A DNA stretch of 64,000 nucleotides. It comes from Lichenostomus cassidix (taxonomy: Eukaryota; Chordata; Aves; Passeriformes; Meliphagidae). Below are positions 40,081-50,508 of this stretch, in pieces (position 1 is the first letter of the stretch; each line of letters begins with the position of its first letter). A model generated the notes under the pieces. The model searched no databases and had not been told where the DNA came from. It saw only the letters and a list, made by a program, of their open reading frames with translations. The stretch spans positions 47,545,850 to 47,609,849 of the forward strand of contig CM039183.1 of assembly GCA_008360975.2 (NCBI GenBank). The letters run 5' to 3'. The position numbers and the translations under genes were made by a program.

Positions 40081-43000
40081 TTGCATTTAAATCAGTGATG
40101 TGGGTTGTCAGTGGCAGTTACTATTGTATCTTCTGTCTGCTCTCTTATTTATTAATGTATAAAACTTCATTTGTGAGTTAGGCAAGTGATCTCTCCTGTC
40201 CTTATCTCAACTCATGAGCTTTCATTACATTTTCTCTCCTCTGTCCAGCTGAGGAAGGGAGTGATAGGCTTTAGGGGGCACCTGGCATCCAGTCAGAGTC
40301 AAACCAACTCAGTCAGAAAACCAGACATTTTCAGTGTTTATCTGACTGCATAAAGACAGTGACTAATAAGAGCATGACTAATCTGTAAATACAGATTCAG
40401 AGATGACAATGAGAGAGGACAGATAGCAAAGCATAGACACTAAGGCAGTGTGTGATTATTTTTTTTCTTTTTTTTATTTTTTTTCCTCCTGCCCAGTATG
40501 CTCAACACTAGCACAACTACTAATTCTATGCAGCTTTCCTGGATTCTCACTTTTAATAACACTAACACAGAACAGGTTCCAATTTAAATGACACCTTTGT
40601 GTTGGCTGCACCAGTTTGCTGCAGTGCTGAGATGCCTGGGAAAATGAGCTGATCCAGCCCACTCCTGGTGTCTCAGACATTCTCCTGGTTTCTCAGAGGT
40701 GTTTAGAAAAACAGCTGTTGAAAACACTACATACCCCTTCTGAAGGTGGCTGCTGCACTTGCATGCAGCTGTTCTTTCTTATGTATACATTTAAATTGTA
40801 AAGACTAATTTTTGCTGGCACATCATGAAAGCAGCACTAAAGACAGAAGACATATTCCCAAAGCTATGTGAGCTGAGAATGATTTCACATTTCATGGCCA
40901 AAAGAATGCTCTTTGAAGAACACAACATACAGCTCATTACTGAGAGCTTTTTTGCTTCTAAGAAGCAAGAGATCTCTTCCTGCTCAAATATTTTTTCCCC
41001 CACTAAAAGTTGGTGGTTTTTTTTCATACCCCACTGTTATTAATTTACACCTTGCCAGGATTTGTAAGACTGATTTTATTGCTGTTGTTGTGGGAACAGA
41101 ATTCTCAGCCATATGGCATGACATCTTCATTTCTGCGTGACAGGAGACAGAATCCATTATTCAGTTTTGTAGTGCTGTAAGTATGTACCTTCATGAATGT
41201 TTTTCTTAGGGAAACTCTATACTAAAGTAGAGAACAAAAAATACATATAAAGGACAAAATCTCTCCCAAGGGATAACTTGTACTGCAAATGTTTAAAAGA
41301 ATATTTTGTTCTTTTGCAGAAATCCAAAGCTTGCCCATTACAGTAATGCATTTTTAATTTGGCTGAACTTAGACTGGTTTGTTTGTGGGTTTTAGTTTTG
41401 TCTTTTTTTTTTTTTTAATTTTGTGGTGTGGTTTTTTTTTATTTTTTGTTGTTGCTGGGTTCTTTCCAAGTCTAGAAATAACAGAAGTGAGGACAGAACC
41501 CCTGACCTGGGACTGTGAGGTGCCATGAGTTGTGTCACGTGCATACTGATGGTCTGTGTCCAGTATCTGACCTAGCAGGGCTGGTGTCTAATAATCTGTC
41601 TTGGTTTTCAAACATCTGAAGAGCCTTCCTGTGGTCCAAAAAGAAGTAATACCACCATTAGGGTGATTGTTTCACTGTGGAAGTTATTCTGAAGATGAAA
41701 ACCCACTTAGCAGAAGAACTTCTACACTCTGATTTTAATTAGATGCATCCATCTTGCATCTTCTCTGAGAAAATGAACTGACTGTTAACAATACAGCTTA
41801 AGGGTGTTTTCTAATGAAAATTTAAGCTGATATGCTATCAACCAATGCCATCCATTCTCAGCTGTGCAGGAGGGTGTCCCACTTGGTGTTTTGCATAGAT
41901 GTGTATTTTGGACTGAGACATAATCCTTCCCATGGAAAGTACCAGGTTGGCTTATGACAAAATAACAGCATAATGGTCAGTGCTTCAAGGTAAAGGCTGG
42001 GTGGAGAAGTGCGAAGTGCTCACCATTGCATTGTGCATGGAAGACCAGAGGTGGCCACGCTCTGTCCCCAGCACCCTTGAGAGAAGCCCTGTGGCTGGTG
42101 AGGAGGGGGTGCCATTCTGTTCCCTCTGCCAAGGGCCAGGACCTTTGTGGCACAGCATGGTTTTTAAGCTGAGAGCACCTTCCTCACAGGTGGCACAGAG
42201 GTCTGGCACCTGCTGCCTTGGCAGTCAGGGTACAGAGGGTGCAACTTGCAGATGGGAGCACTTTCATAAGTTATTCCCAAAGTGAGCCCTGGTACTGATC
42301 TATACCTCTCTTCCCTGCTGCCTCCAACTCTAAAAATGTTTTAATTATAATGTTTACCTTTTTTTAACTTACAGATTCTGTGGTTTAATACATGCTTTAA
42401 TCCAGTGGTCTCTTCCTCTTAGACACACTTACTGTTCTAAATACAGAGCTTAATGTGACTTAATATATTGCTATTTCTGTAGTTAAATTCCTCACTGACT
42501 GCTGAATCTCTTGAATAATGTGAAAAACATTATCTTTTCCTACAACTTATTTGTTAACCATCCTTTCACAAACTGAGGGAAAGGTCATTACTTTGCCACT
42601 TATGTTTGACATTTGTTTAAAGAAAAGAGAGTTTAAAAAAAAACCCAGAACCCCAAGTTAACTCTAAAACCCCAAGTTTTAAGAGTTTAAAAAAAAACCC
42701 CAAACAACAAAACATGAAACCAGTGCCAACTGTTATGATAAGGAAACAGAAGTATTGGGGCTTTGGACTTTTTTTCTCCTTCAAGTGTAGCAATTCTAAT
42801 ACAAGCATTAACACAATTTGCATTAATGCAAGTACCTAAAATCAGCACAGGGTAGAAAATACACTTTCTGACTGAATACCTAATGCTGTGGTTCATCTGA
42901 GCATATTGACTGAAAGCCACCAAAAACCTGAAGACTAATTTACAGTTCTCCTATTTGACAGGGCTTCATGCATTATTACTGTTCTGTAATACATGCATAT

Positions 43001-43319
43001 AACATTTTAAAAATAAAAGCAGTCTGCTTTTCAGTGATCAGATTTACTACCTGTCATGAAACTGAGCAAGATTCTAGACTAAAATCACTGAAGTTGGAAA
43101 ACTGGAGAAAATATGCAAGATTTATGAGGAAAAAACCCACTGCTTAATCTCATTTATATAAACTCAAAACCACACATGGAAAAAGCTAGCATATACAAAT
43201 TGACTATCATAACACACTTATGTTAATCTTGAGAATGAAATTTCCAGCATTTAGCAATGAGATGTGCCATCCTTGAAGCTCACAAAACTTGGAAGAACTC
43301 CATACTTTTTCTCATGTTA
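40081..43319. other. Intergenic downstream of UTRN, no gene seen
   Basis: It holds T-rich tracts at about 40458-40492 and 41399-41452 and a G+C-richer patch at about 41980-42290. An imperfect duplication lies at 42627-42700, with two copies of AGAGTTTAAAAAAAAACCC. No exon is recognised. Confidence 0.6.
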
Positions 43320-43334
43320 CTGCAATATATTCCT

Positions 43335-43344
43335 TTTATTTATT
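43335..43344 (-). terminator. UTRN: Candidate UTRN poly(A) signal
   Basis: Two overlapping AATAAA hexamers read on the minus strand (complement of 43335-43340 and 43339-43344). They are the first canonical signals after the UTRN stop codon. Cleavage would be expected 10-30 nt further on, near 43320. The downstream GT-rich element is not strong, so this remains a candidate. Confidence 0.5.
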
Positions 43345-43782
43345 ATTGTCTCAGAGGAAGAATGTTACAATGTAGTGTTTGAAGCAGCATTTACTTGGCA
43401 GCAGAGGACAAAGGATGCATACAAACACAGGCAGAAAAACAACTTTGTACATAACCTCAAATTCAGAATAAAAATAAAACCCACCAAATTCACTACTGAG
43501 TTGTTTTTATACTTATGTTGGGGGGTATTTTTAAGGATTCTTTGCCTAGAGAATTATGTAGCTTGATAAAAGCCAAGTACTTTGCAGAGAACAGAATATA
43601 AAGCTATTTCCAATACTACTTCTGAAGACGGGTCTGAGGTAGAAAGGTGGTCATGGCTTTCCTCTTCTGTAAAATGTGGGGTTTTCTCTTCTCAGAATAA
43701 TTACATGACATTTTAATGAAGCATTCATAGGAGCCAGCATCTTCTCTTTTCACCTTGACAACTTTGCTCCACTCACTCGAGA

Positions 43783-43950
43783 CTAATACTTAGCATTTCT
43801 ACAGAGCTTTTCAGACACAACCTAAGTCCTACATCACCTGTGAGAGGTGAGTCCTATCATCCCCATTTTACAGATGGGAAAACAGAGGCAGAGTGGTTAC
43901 ATAATTTGCCAAAGGGTTCAGAAAGAACTGGCACTGGTGCCAACAGCAGA
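43783..43950 (+). mobile_element. MIR-type SINE fragment in the UTRN 3'UTR
   Basis: The stretch has the order of blocks typical of the ancient MIR/amniote core-SINE family: a TACTTAGCATTTCTACAGAG start, then TGAGAGGTGAGTCCTATCAT, CCCCATTTTACAGATGGGAA, AACAGAGGCAGAGTGGTTA and a GCCAAAGG tail. These match the family's hallmark blocks (dinucleotide-count block, ATCCCCATTTTACAGATG, GAGGCA, TTGCCCAAGG). The element is non-autonomous and long inactive. It lies antisense to UTRN, inside the likely 3'UTR. The match to the family was made by eye; the exact subfamily is not assigned. Confidence 0.8.
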
Positions 43951-45456
43951 AGGTGGTCAACACTGTGCCTGAATCACTCCTCGAGCAGCAGCAGTTCAGG
44001 AGTAAATACTGTGGGTGCAGGACAGTCTAGCCAGCAAAACTTCACAAAACCACTAGAAATTCCTGACCTGCTGTTTTAATGTCCTCTAGCATCTTTTTAG
44101 TAGCAGTAGAGAATTTTATACCTCTTTCAATACGATTTTGACATAAGGTTTTGTTTCCTTCAGTAATAACTAAGAACAACACAGTTTTGTTTCTCTCTCT
44201 ACTATACATGAAAGATATTGCATGCAGTTTTACCAATTAAAGGTATGCCCTAGAATTAAAGCAAGTGTCCATGCAGCACTGTAAACTCTCTGAAGGCATT
44301 AAAATCTCTTATGATAATCTTTAAACTAGAGATCAGCCAATCAGTGACATAATTTCCCATAATTATCCTTATCAAAAGTACATAAATAAATTATTTCAAA
44401 GATAAGGATGATCTACAAGATTACAATGCCAATGATAATATCTAAGTGCATTGCAGTTCTGGAGAGAGTTCTGTTGCTAATAGTATTGGAAAGGGCTTTC
44501 TAATTGTCTCTTCCTTTCCAAGAGGCACACAAAATAAGGGGATCTTACAGAAATGAGCTTTACTTTATAGACTGTAGATTCCAAAACTTGAAGCAAGTTT
44601 GGCACAGCAGGGAATAGCAAAGCTTTGTCTCTGAACAAATTTGGGAAAGATTACACTAACTCAGATCTTACTAAAACCAACTGAATCTATCATCTAAGTC
44701 CTCTTTTTAGCTATCTCCTGATTCAAAGTGAAGTAAGGCTTAAAAAAATAATCCTCCAAATGGAGTGTGTTGGCTGGAAATAATGAAAAGAAAGTTAAAA
44801 ATACCACTTAGGTACATGAGGATGGTGATTATGACTTGAAATGACAGTTTACCTTGTTTAATTGAATTAAAATACTGTATCTTGCACCCAATGACAGTTT
44901 TTGTTAACCAGTAACAATAGCACAGATTAGAGGAACTTCATATGCCAATGCTGAAAATAATACAAGGATATTCTGAAATCTGTGGTCAGGCAGTTAGCAT
45001 ATAAATAATCAGTACAGAATATTACATGTGTGAGAATATAACTAAGAGTACTTTACAATGCAAAAGCAAAGAGCTGAAAGGAATGTATAAATGTAACGTT
45101 TTGCTCCAAACTCCTTATGCAGTTCTCTTTACGATTATCAAAAAGAACATATATAAAGCCCCTGCCCCTTTTCCCCTGGCTGTATATTTATACAAATCAG
45201 TGACAAATATTCCACTGCTCATTAATTTACAGTTGCATAGAAAGGGAAGAAGAAAAAAACAAAAGAGACTATAAAACCAACATCCTTGTCTTTGGGTATT
45301 CAGTGTTGCACTGTTTCAAGTCGAACACGCGGTCGGAGCGGACGGCGTGTCCCAGGGTCCCATGCAGGGTCTGATGAGGCGGAACGCGGCCGGCAGGCTG
45401 GAGAGCAGGGCTGGACTGCACGCCGGGAAGCACTGGTGGGCATCCCAATGAACACT

Positions 45457-45465
45457 TCACATGGC
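45457..45465 (-). CDS. UTRN: UTRN terminal coding exon: Ala-Met-stop
   Basis: The last exon contributes only GCC ATG TGA, that is Ala, Met and the stop at 45459-45457. The Ala-Met ending agrees with utrophin. The acceptor reads ctcaccacgacag, with a short and interrupted pyrimidine tract, so it is weaker than the other acceptors in this gene. The exon continues as 3'UTR. No other candidate giving Ala-Met-stop after an AG in the right phase was found between here and the micro-exon. The sequence right after the stop is unusually rich in CpG, and all three frames are open for some distance there (see findings). Confidence 0.88.
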   Translation of the reverse strand, partial: AM

Positions 45466-46136
45466 CTGTCGTGGTGAGAAACCAGCCCATCAGGATTGTG
45501 TGTTAACACACAGAGGAGCTTCTAACTGCTCTGGGCTCAGTCAGCTCAGGGCTGTGATGTCACCTGACAAAACCCCTATTTTAAAAAAATTCAGATGTAT
45601 TGGCTAGAGACTCAGCAGCTAACTGAGGCATATAGTTAAATCTAACTTTACAATACTGCAGTGTTTAAAGTTCTTGTTGAAGTGGTTGTCTATTCAGAGC
45701 GGGCAGCTTGGTCTAATGCCTAAGGTGCTGTGCGGTTCCTGATCCCTGTGCACTGGTGCCCATAGCTCCTGGAACTGGAGCTGTGGGAATCAGGGCACAA
45801 GGACATAGGGGTGTCTTTGCAAGAACCAGTTTTGATCTTGCAAGGCAATGCTGTCTTGAAACTAATTGGCCCCAGTAAATGCAAGCTGGTTCCATCTGGT
45901 CAGCAACATACAACTGCACCCCATAATACCTTTAGCAGTGCCTGAGCTAGTAGAAGTTTTCTATTACCTGTGATATTCTAGAATCTGGCCTTTCTGTTGC
46001 ATCAGTCTAGCTTCCAAACAGACCTCTAGTGAAAAATGTAGACAAAAGCAACCCTACCCCTTCGCTTTAATGGAACTTTTCCACTTGCTTTACTTTGTTT
46101 CTAATGCCTATGCAAGTATGTAAACATGTCTCTTAC
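45466..46136 (-). other. UTRN: UTRN last intron (0.7 kb)
   Basis: This intron starts GTAAGA and ends at the weak acceptor ctcaccacgacag. Nothing else is recognised in it. Confidence 0.82.
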
Positions 46137-46159
46137 CTGTGGTCTGCCACTGAAACTTG
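46137..46159 (-). CDS. UTRN: UTRN penultimate micro-exon (exon 73-like)
   Basis: This is a 23-nt micro-exon. With the T left by the previous exon it encodes SSFSGRPQ, in phase and ending on a codon. The Arg-Pro-Gln followed by Ala-Met from the last exon reproduces the known utrophin C-terminus, which is the main support for such a short exon. The acceptor has a strong pyrimidine tract ending cctatttgcag; the donor is ACAG|GTAAGA. Dystrophin has a 32-nt exon 78 at the same place, and skipping of that exon is a known alternative event that changes the C-terminus. The length here (23, not a multiple of three) means that skipping would also shift the frame. Confidence 0.9.
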
Positions 46160-48847
46160 CTGCAAATAGGAAAAAAAAAAGGTTAGAAATTTACATGAGT
46201 CTGAGTCTTGATAGTTTAAAAAAAAGCTATTATCAGGAAAATACATACTTCAGAAGAACAAAAAGACTCTTACCTTTAAAAGACTAAACATTTAACTAGA
46301 AATGTGTTGTAATGGGTCTAATTCTTCACAAACTTACTTTTAACAAATTTATAGCATTGTAAATATGTAGGTAATATGAATTGTTTCATTTTCACCACTT
46401 GTAACCATATAAAACCCTGAGTGATGTATTACAATATCATCTGTTAAAAATGCTCTGTCCTGGACACAACTCATATGCACAGACAAGACTTCTGCACACT
46501 GTTGCACACTTGCCTAGTTCTGAGAACCAATGACATAAATAAGGAAGGAAAAAGAGGCATTATATCCATGATCAGTCGATCTGAAGGACTAAAAAAATAA
46601 AACCAACAAACCACAAAACAACAAAATTTACAATTATAAAAGCCTTGCTGGCCTTACTATGTGAATAATTGCTTCATAGAGGGTATTTGGCATAAATATA
46701 TTTCAAGATGAATTATAACCTGAAACCCATGAAAACAAATACAACAAGTAAGACAGCTGTCTCTATTATACAGTCAAAAGGGCATAAAAATTATCTGTGT
46801 AAGGCTCAGATGCTAGTGACTCTAATGTAGGCTGTGGTCATGGCAGAAGAGAGAAGTAAAGATGAGGTTGTGAAAAAGGTATTTTATTTTTCTCTTTTTT
46901 TTTGTAAGTAATTGGACATGAGAATTTGCACATGAAGACTGTTTTGATAAAACTTAGCTTGGTATAATTAAAGAGGCTAAGTATGTCATTCGTTAAGGTT
47001 GGGAATACAGTAATGCCTAGAAAGTCTATGGAATCTGCATCATTTAAATTTTTACAGAACAGGTTAGACAATTGTCCATCCAGGAAGACAGATTCCTCTT
47101 AAATGGCCACAGGAAAAGATGATGGACTTAGATGGTCTGTCATGGTTTTCCTTAGCAAAACTCAGCATCTAATGCACTTTGCTGGCAAGGCCAGACTAAT
47201 AATCCTCATTCCAGGTTTCTAAAACATTTAAGGTACGAATCTGACACAGTTAAAAAATATACTCCCAAGTAAAGATGTTACAGAATGACTGAGTAAGAGC
47301 AAACACAAGTAGTACCTACTAACTGGGGCAATGTGGTTTAGATTGACAATGGGGAAAAATCACATGAAATTTGGAACTGTGACTTCTTTTAATCTTAAAT
47401 GCTCAGATATACTTTACAATATGAAGGGGTCATGGTTTTCACTTGCAGTATCCTCCTGCCTCATTCAAGGTGTTTGTTCATAGAATCATTTTTTCTATGT
47501 TTCCCAGTCCTGGAGAGCAGCCATCATTACCAAGTTTACCCTGACACAATGCAATTTGCTTTAAATTCATTTGGACCGAATGACTGTAAAGCTGTATATT
47601 CACATAGCAAGACAGTAATTTGCAAAATCAAGAACAAATATTCAAGTTCAATTTTATGCTGATTTGTACACACACACTTGAGGTGTGCTGAGGAGCTCCA
47701 CTAGCTCTTGACTTCAAGATGAGATGCTCTTTGGGATGTAATCTTTTAATTTGCAGAATGATGGGCTCAGAACTATTTAAGTCCTCAAAAATCAAAAAGG
47801 ACATCTGAAACAAGACCTTTTTTGCTAGAATCTAATTTACTTTCTCAAAATATGCGAAGTGCATCTTCTGTGATGCAGTTCTTCACAGTCAAGCAATGTA
47901 TGTAAGGTCAGACATTGAGATAAGAGAGGTATTTTAACAGGGTTTACAAAATAGAGTTTACAGAGTTTACAAAATAGCATAGAGTTCAGTCTTGATGCTC
48001 CCAGAAGGACTGGGCATGAACAGCCACTCTCTTACTTCTGCCTTTTAAAATTGACCATTATTATTACATTTCATTTGAAACTTTCATCAGTTTTGGGAAT
48101 ATATCAAAGCTTTCACTACTGTTTTTCTAAGGCAAAAGAGCTGAAAAAAATATATATAGAGACACATGTATATGTATAGATGTATACCCACCAAAATACA
48201 TGAAATAGCTCCTCACTTTTGCACGTGCAGTGACACTGGAAGGAGGAGGATCAGTGGAAATGGCAGCTGATACAAGACATGCATAGGAACGAGCTGGTTT
48301 TCCTTTTGATCTCTCTTTAACAGACACTGAATAAAATATCAACTTCCAATGCATTTTAACTGGGAAAGGTGTCATATGCTGCATTCACAGATTTCCTCAG
48401 GTCTATTTAATAACTAGTTCAGTAATTAGGCCAATCAGTCCTCTTGGTGTCTAAGGACTTTTTTTTTTTAAAGCATGATTACAAAAACTGTATTCAGAAA
48501 TTCTGAATCTACATTCACTTAAGTTCTACAAAAGGTTTTTATCAGCAGCTAGTGAGATTCTAGATGCCTTTTCCCTTACGTGGGCACTGCTGAAAATTCC
48601 ACATTGAGCTACAGGCTTTTCTTAGAGTGAATTGCTTCCACTTTAAACAAGAACATTTATTTACCTTCACAAATAGTGTCTGTTGAGGAATTTTAAGGAA
48701 CAGAATTATGTAGCTTGAGTATCTTGACAAGAAATCTCTTCAGAGATATTTCTTTTCCGAGTCAATACCACTAGAATGAGTTTTTTTTCTTCAAGAGACC
48801 ATCTCAAATGCAATACTATTCTCAGAGACATATTTTGTTAAACTTAC
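46160..48847 (-). other. UTRN: UTRN intron (2.7 kb)
   Basis: This intron starts GTAAGT and ends with the pyrimidine-rich acceptor of the micro-exon. A short internal duplication is seen at about 47940-47975 (GAGTTTACA units). Short open frames on both strands are without similarity. No transposon is recognised. Confidence 0.85.
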
Positions 48848-48934
48848 AGCAGCAAGCTGGAAATGTGTTGTTGATTTGCTCCATAACATCTGTTAGATCT
48901 GTGTTGGTATCATGAGGTGGAACTAACAAGTCAT
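48848..48934 (-). CDS. UTRN: UTRN coding exon (exon 72-like): DLTDVMEQ tail motif
   Basis: This 87-bp exon completes an Asp codon (G|AT), adds 28 codons and leaves one base (T). The peptide is DDLLVPPHD, then [17 protein letters not shown] and a second Cys. It matches the conserved acidic/amphipathic block that both utrophin and dystrophin carry close to the C-terminus (the dystrophin exon 77 equivalent, 93 bp). The acceptor is tcatatctgcag and the donor TGCT|GTAAGT, a near-perfect consensus. The exon is too short to stand out as an open frame on its own; it was identified from the protein motif and the matching splice phase on both sides. Confidence 0.95.
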
Positions 48935-50399
48935 CTGCAGATATGACAAAAAAAAATTAATTTGTAACAAGAGGAGAGAAAAAAAGGACAACATTCTAAG
49001 AGGCATTCTTATCCAACCTTCCAGTTAACATTTCCACTTTACATTTCAAGGGAAAACTAACACTACCTGAAGCCTGTGTAATGTGCATGAACTATGACTG
49101 ATAATTGCCAGCCTTGGGAGAGGAAGCGAAAGTTATATTGATTTGCAGTCAAACTCATTTCTCTTTTATTAAAGCTTAACCATTGTATCCAGGATTTAAC
49201 TAGAAATTGTTGCCAGGAAGGAACAGTATATAAAAATTTACAGTTAAAATAAACAAAATGTTGACAAGATGAGGGAATTAAAGTCAGTAGCCACTCAAAT
49301 AAAATTCTCTTCCCTTTGCAGGTGATTTGTCATGTAACTTTCAGAGTGAATACACCATTCTTTTTCTGAAAAAATCCCAGCACTTATTTTTTAGAGGGTC
49401 TTTATTCAATATGTACCAGCTGTCTCACAAGTGCTAAAATCCTCCTCACCGTTTCTTTGAAAAATGATGCTTAAAATTAGCCAAGGAATGTTTCAGGAAC
49501 ATAACTGGTTCTGTTGCTGGCAGTCTTGTTAGACAGCATCTTTCATAAATCTACCACTTCTCGAAAAGAGACTCAAAGAAGTTCCATGTTTTTACAGATA
49601 AACACATATGTCAATACTGAATGAAAAATGTTCAATATGCAAGAGAATATTTTTCCTGTTTTCCATAGAAAGAGAGTAATTTTTAATCTTTAACACAAGG
49701 CTTAAAAACCAAAACATGAGGAAGTTGTACACAAGATAATTTGAGAAAAGTATTTTCATTTTTCCCTACTTTTGACCATGCAATGAATGGTCTGCAGTTA
49801 TTTCTGCTAAATCCGGGTGCAAGGAATGAGTTCTGATATTGGAGAATTTAAAATAATCTTTCAAGAGAGAAATCCTGTCATATGTAGAGCCTGTACCCAT
49901 AAATATTCAATTATTCCTAAAGATGTGAAAGTTTTGGGAGTGGGAACATCACAATACCAGGAAAAGCAGAAGTTTCACAAGAATTTTTAAAGACAGGAAA
50001 ATTTTTAAGGACAGGAAGTGTAGGTTACATGATTTGAACATCTGCATCTGACAGATTACTTGGGACCATGTAGGTACTGTAGGACAAACAGCTGTTGGCC
50101 ACTTCAATCCAATGAAGCCTGGATCCCCCTTCATTGAGGATGGATTTGCCCAGTAAATTCACTTGGTCAGAACAGATCTAAGGAGTCTATCAACAAAAGT
50201 CTGTAATTCAGAGTCACATGGATTCTTAGGATAGCACAGCTCTTTGCAAGTGTGAGGAAGGAACACCTCCAGCTGCACTGAGCAGAAGCATCACAAAGAT
50301 CCGTTCCTTTTGATTTATACATCTTCCCAGAAGATGCCAACAAACCTATCCAGTAGTCACCTATGGGCTCATGAGCACATTATCAGATAGAACACTCAC
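48935..50399 (-). other. UTRN: UTRN intron (1.5 kb)
   Basis: This intron starts GTGAGT and ends tctgcag. It includes a local near-repeat at about 49980-50020 (two copies of a TTTTTAA-GACAGGAA unit). Nothing else is recognised in it. Confidence 0.85.
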
Positions 50400-50508
50400 C
50401 TGTCTGATGGAACTGTGAGCTTGTGTCCTGCTCGAGAGGGAAGCTGAGGGCAGAGTGCTGGGGTGAAGCACAGGGGGAGGCACCATTGACCCGGGAGTCT
50501 GACTCTGG
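50400..50508 (-). CDS. UTRN: UTRN coding exon (exon 71-like): variable tail
   Basis: This 109-bp exon starts on a codon boundary and leaves one base (G) for the next exon. It was found by reading the minus strand, because its open frame is short. It begins PESDSRVNG and continues with Ser/Pro/Gln-rich sequence including ASPQHSALS and ends QFHQT. This is the low-complexity segment after the coiled coils in utrophin; its function is not well defined. The splice sites are good: acceptor tctttaatgcag and donor ACAG|GTGAGT. The 109-bp length gives the same phase as dystrophin exon 76 (124 bp). The tail is known to be less conserved than the coiled coils, so differences from mammals are expected. 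Confidence 0.95.

Larger units (their letters stand above)
43320..45456 (-). other. UTRN: UTRN 3' untranslated region (inferred extent)
   Basis: This is the sequence after the TGA stop, in the same terminal exon. It starts with about 150 bp of CpG-rich DNA (about 45310-45440) and then becomes A+T-rich. An old MIR-like SINE lies in it in the opposite orientation (about 43783-43950). The far end is inferred from the first canonical AATAAA on the minus strand, giving roughly 2.1 kb, which is reasonable for utrophin. Earlier ATTAAA hexamers (for example 44857-44862) could give shorter forms. No further open frame in it looks real. Confidence 0.65.

Noticed and set aside
42021..42060. Alternative last UTRN exon at a CATTGC motif
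   Set aside because: It does not give Ala-Met-stop after an AG in phase; the site at 45465 does.
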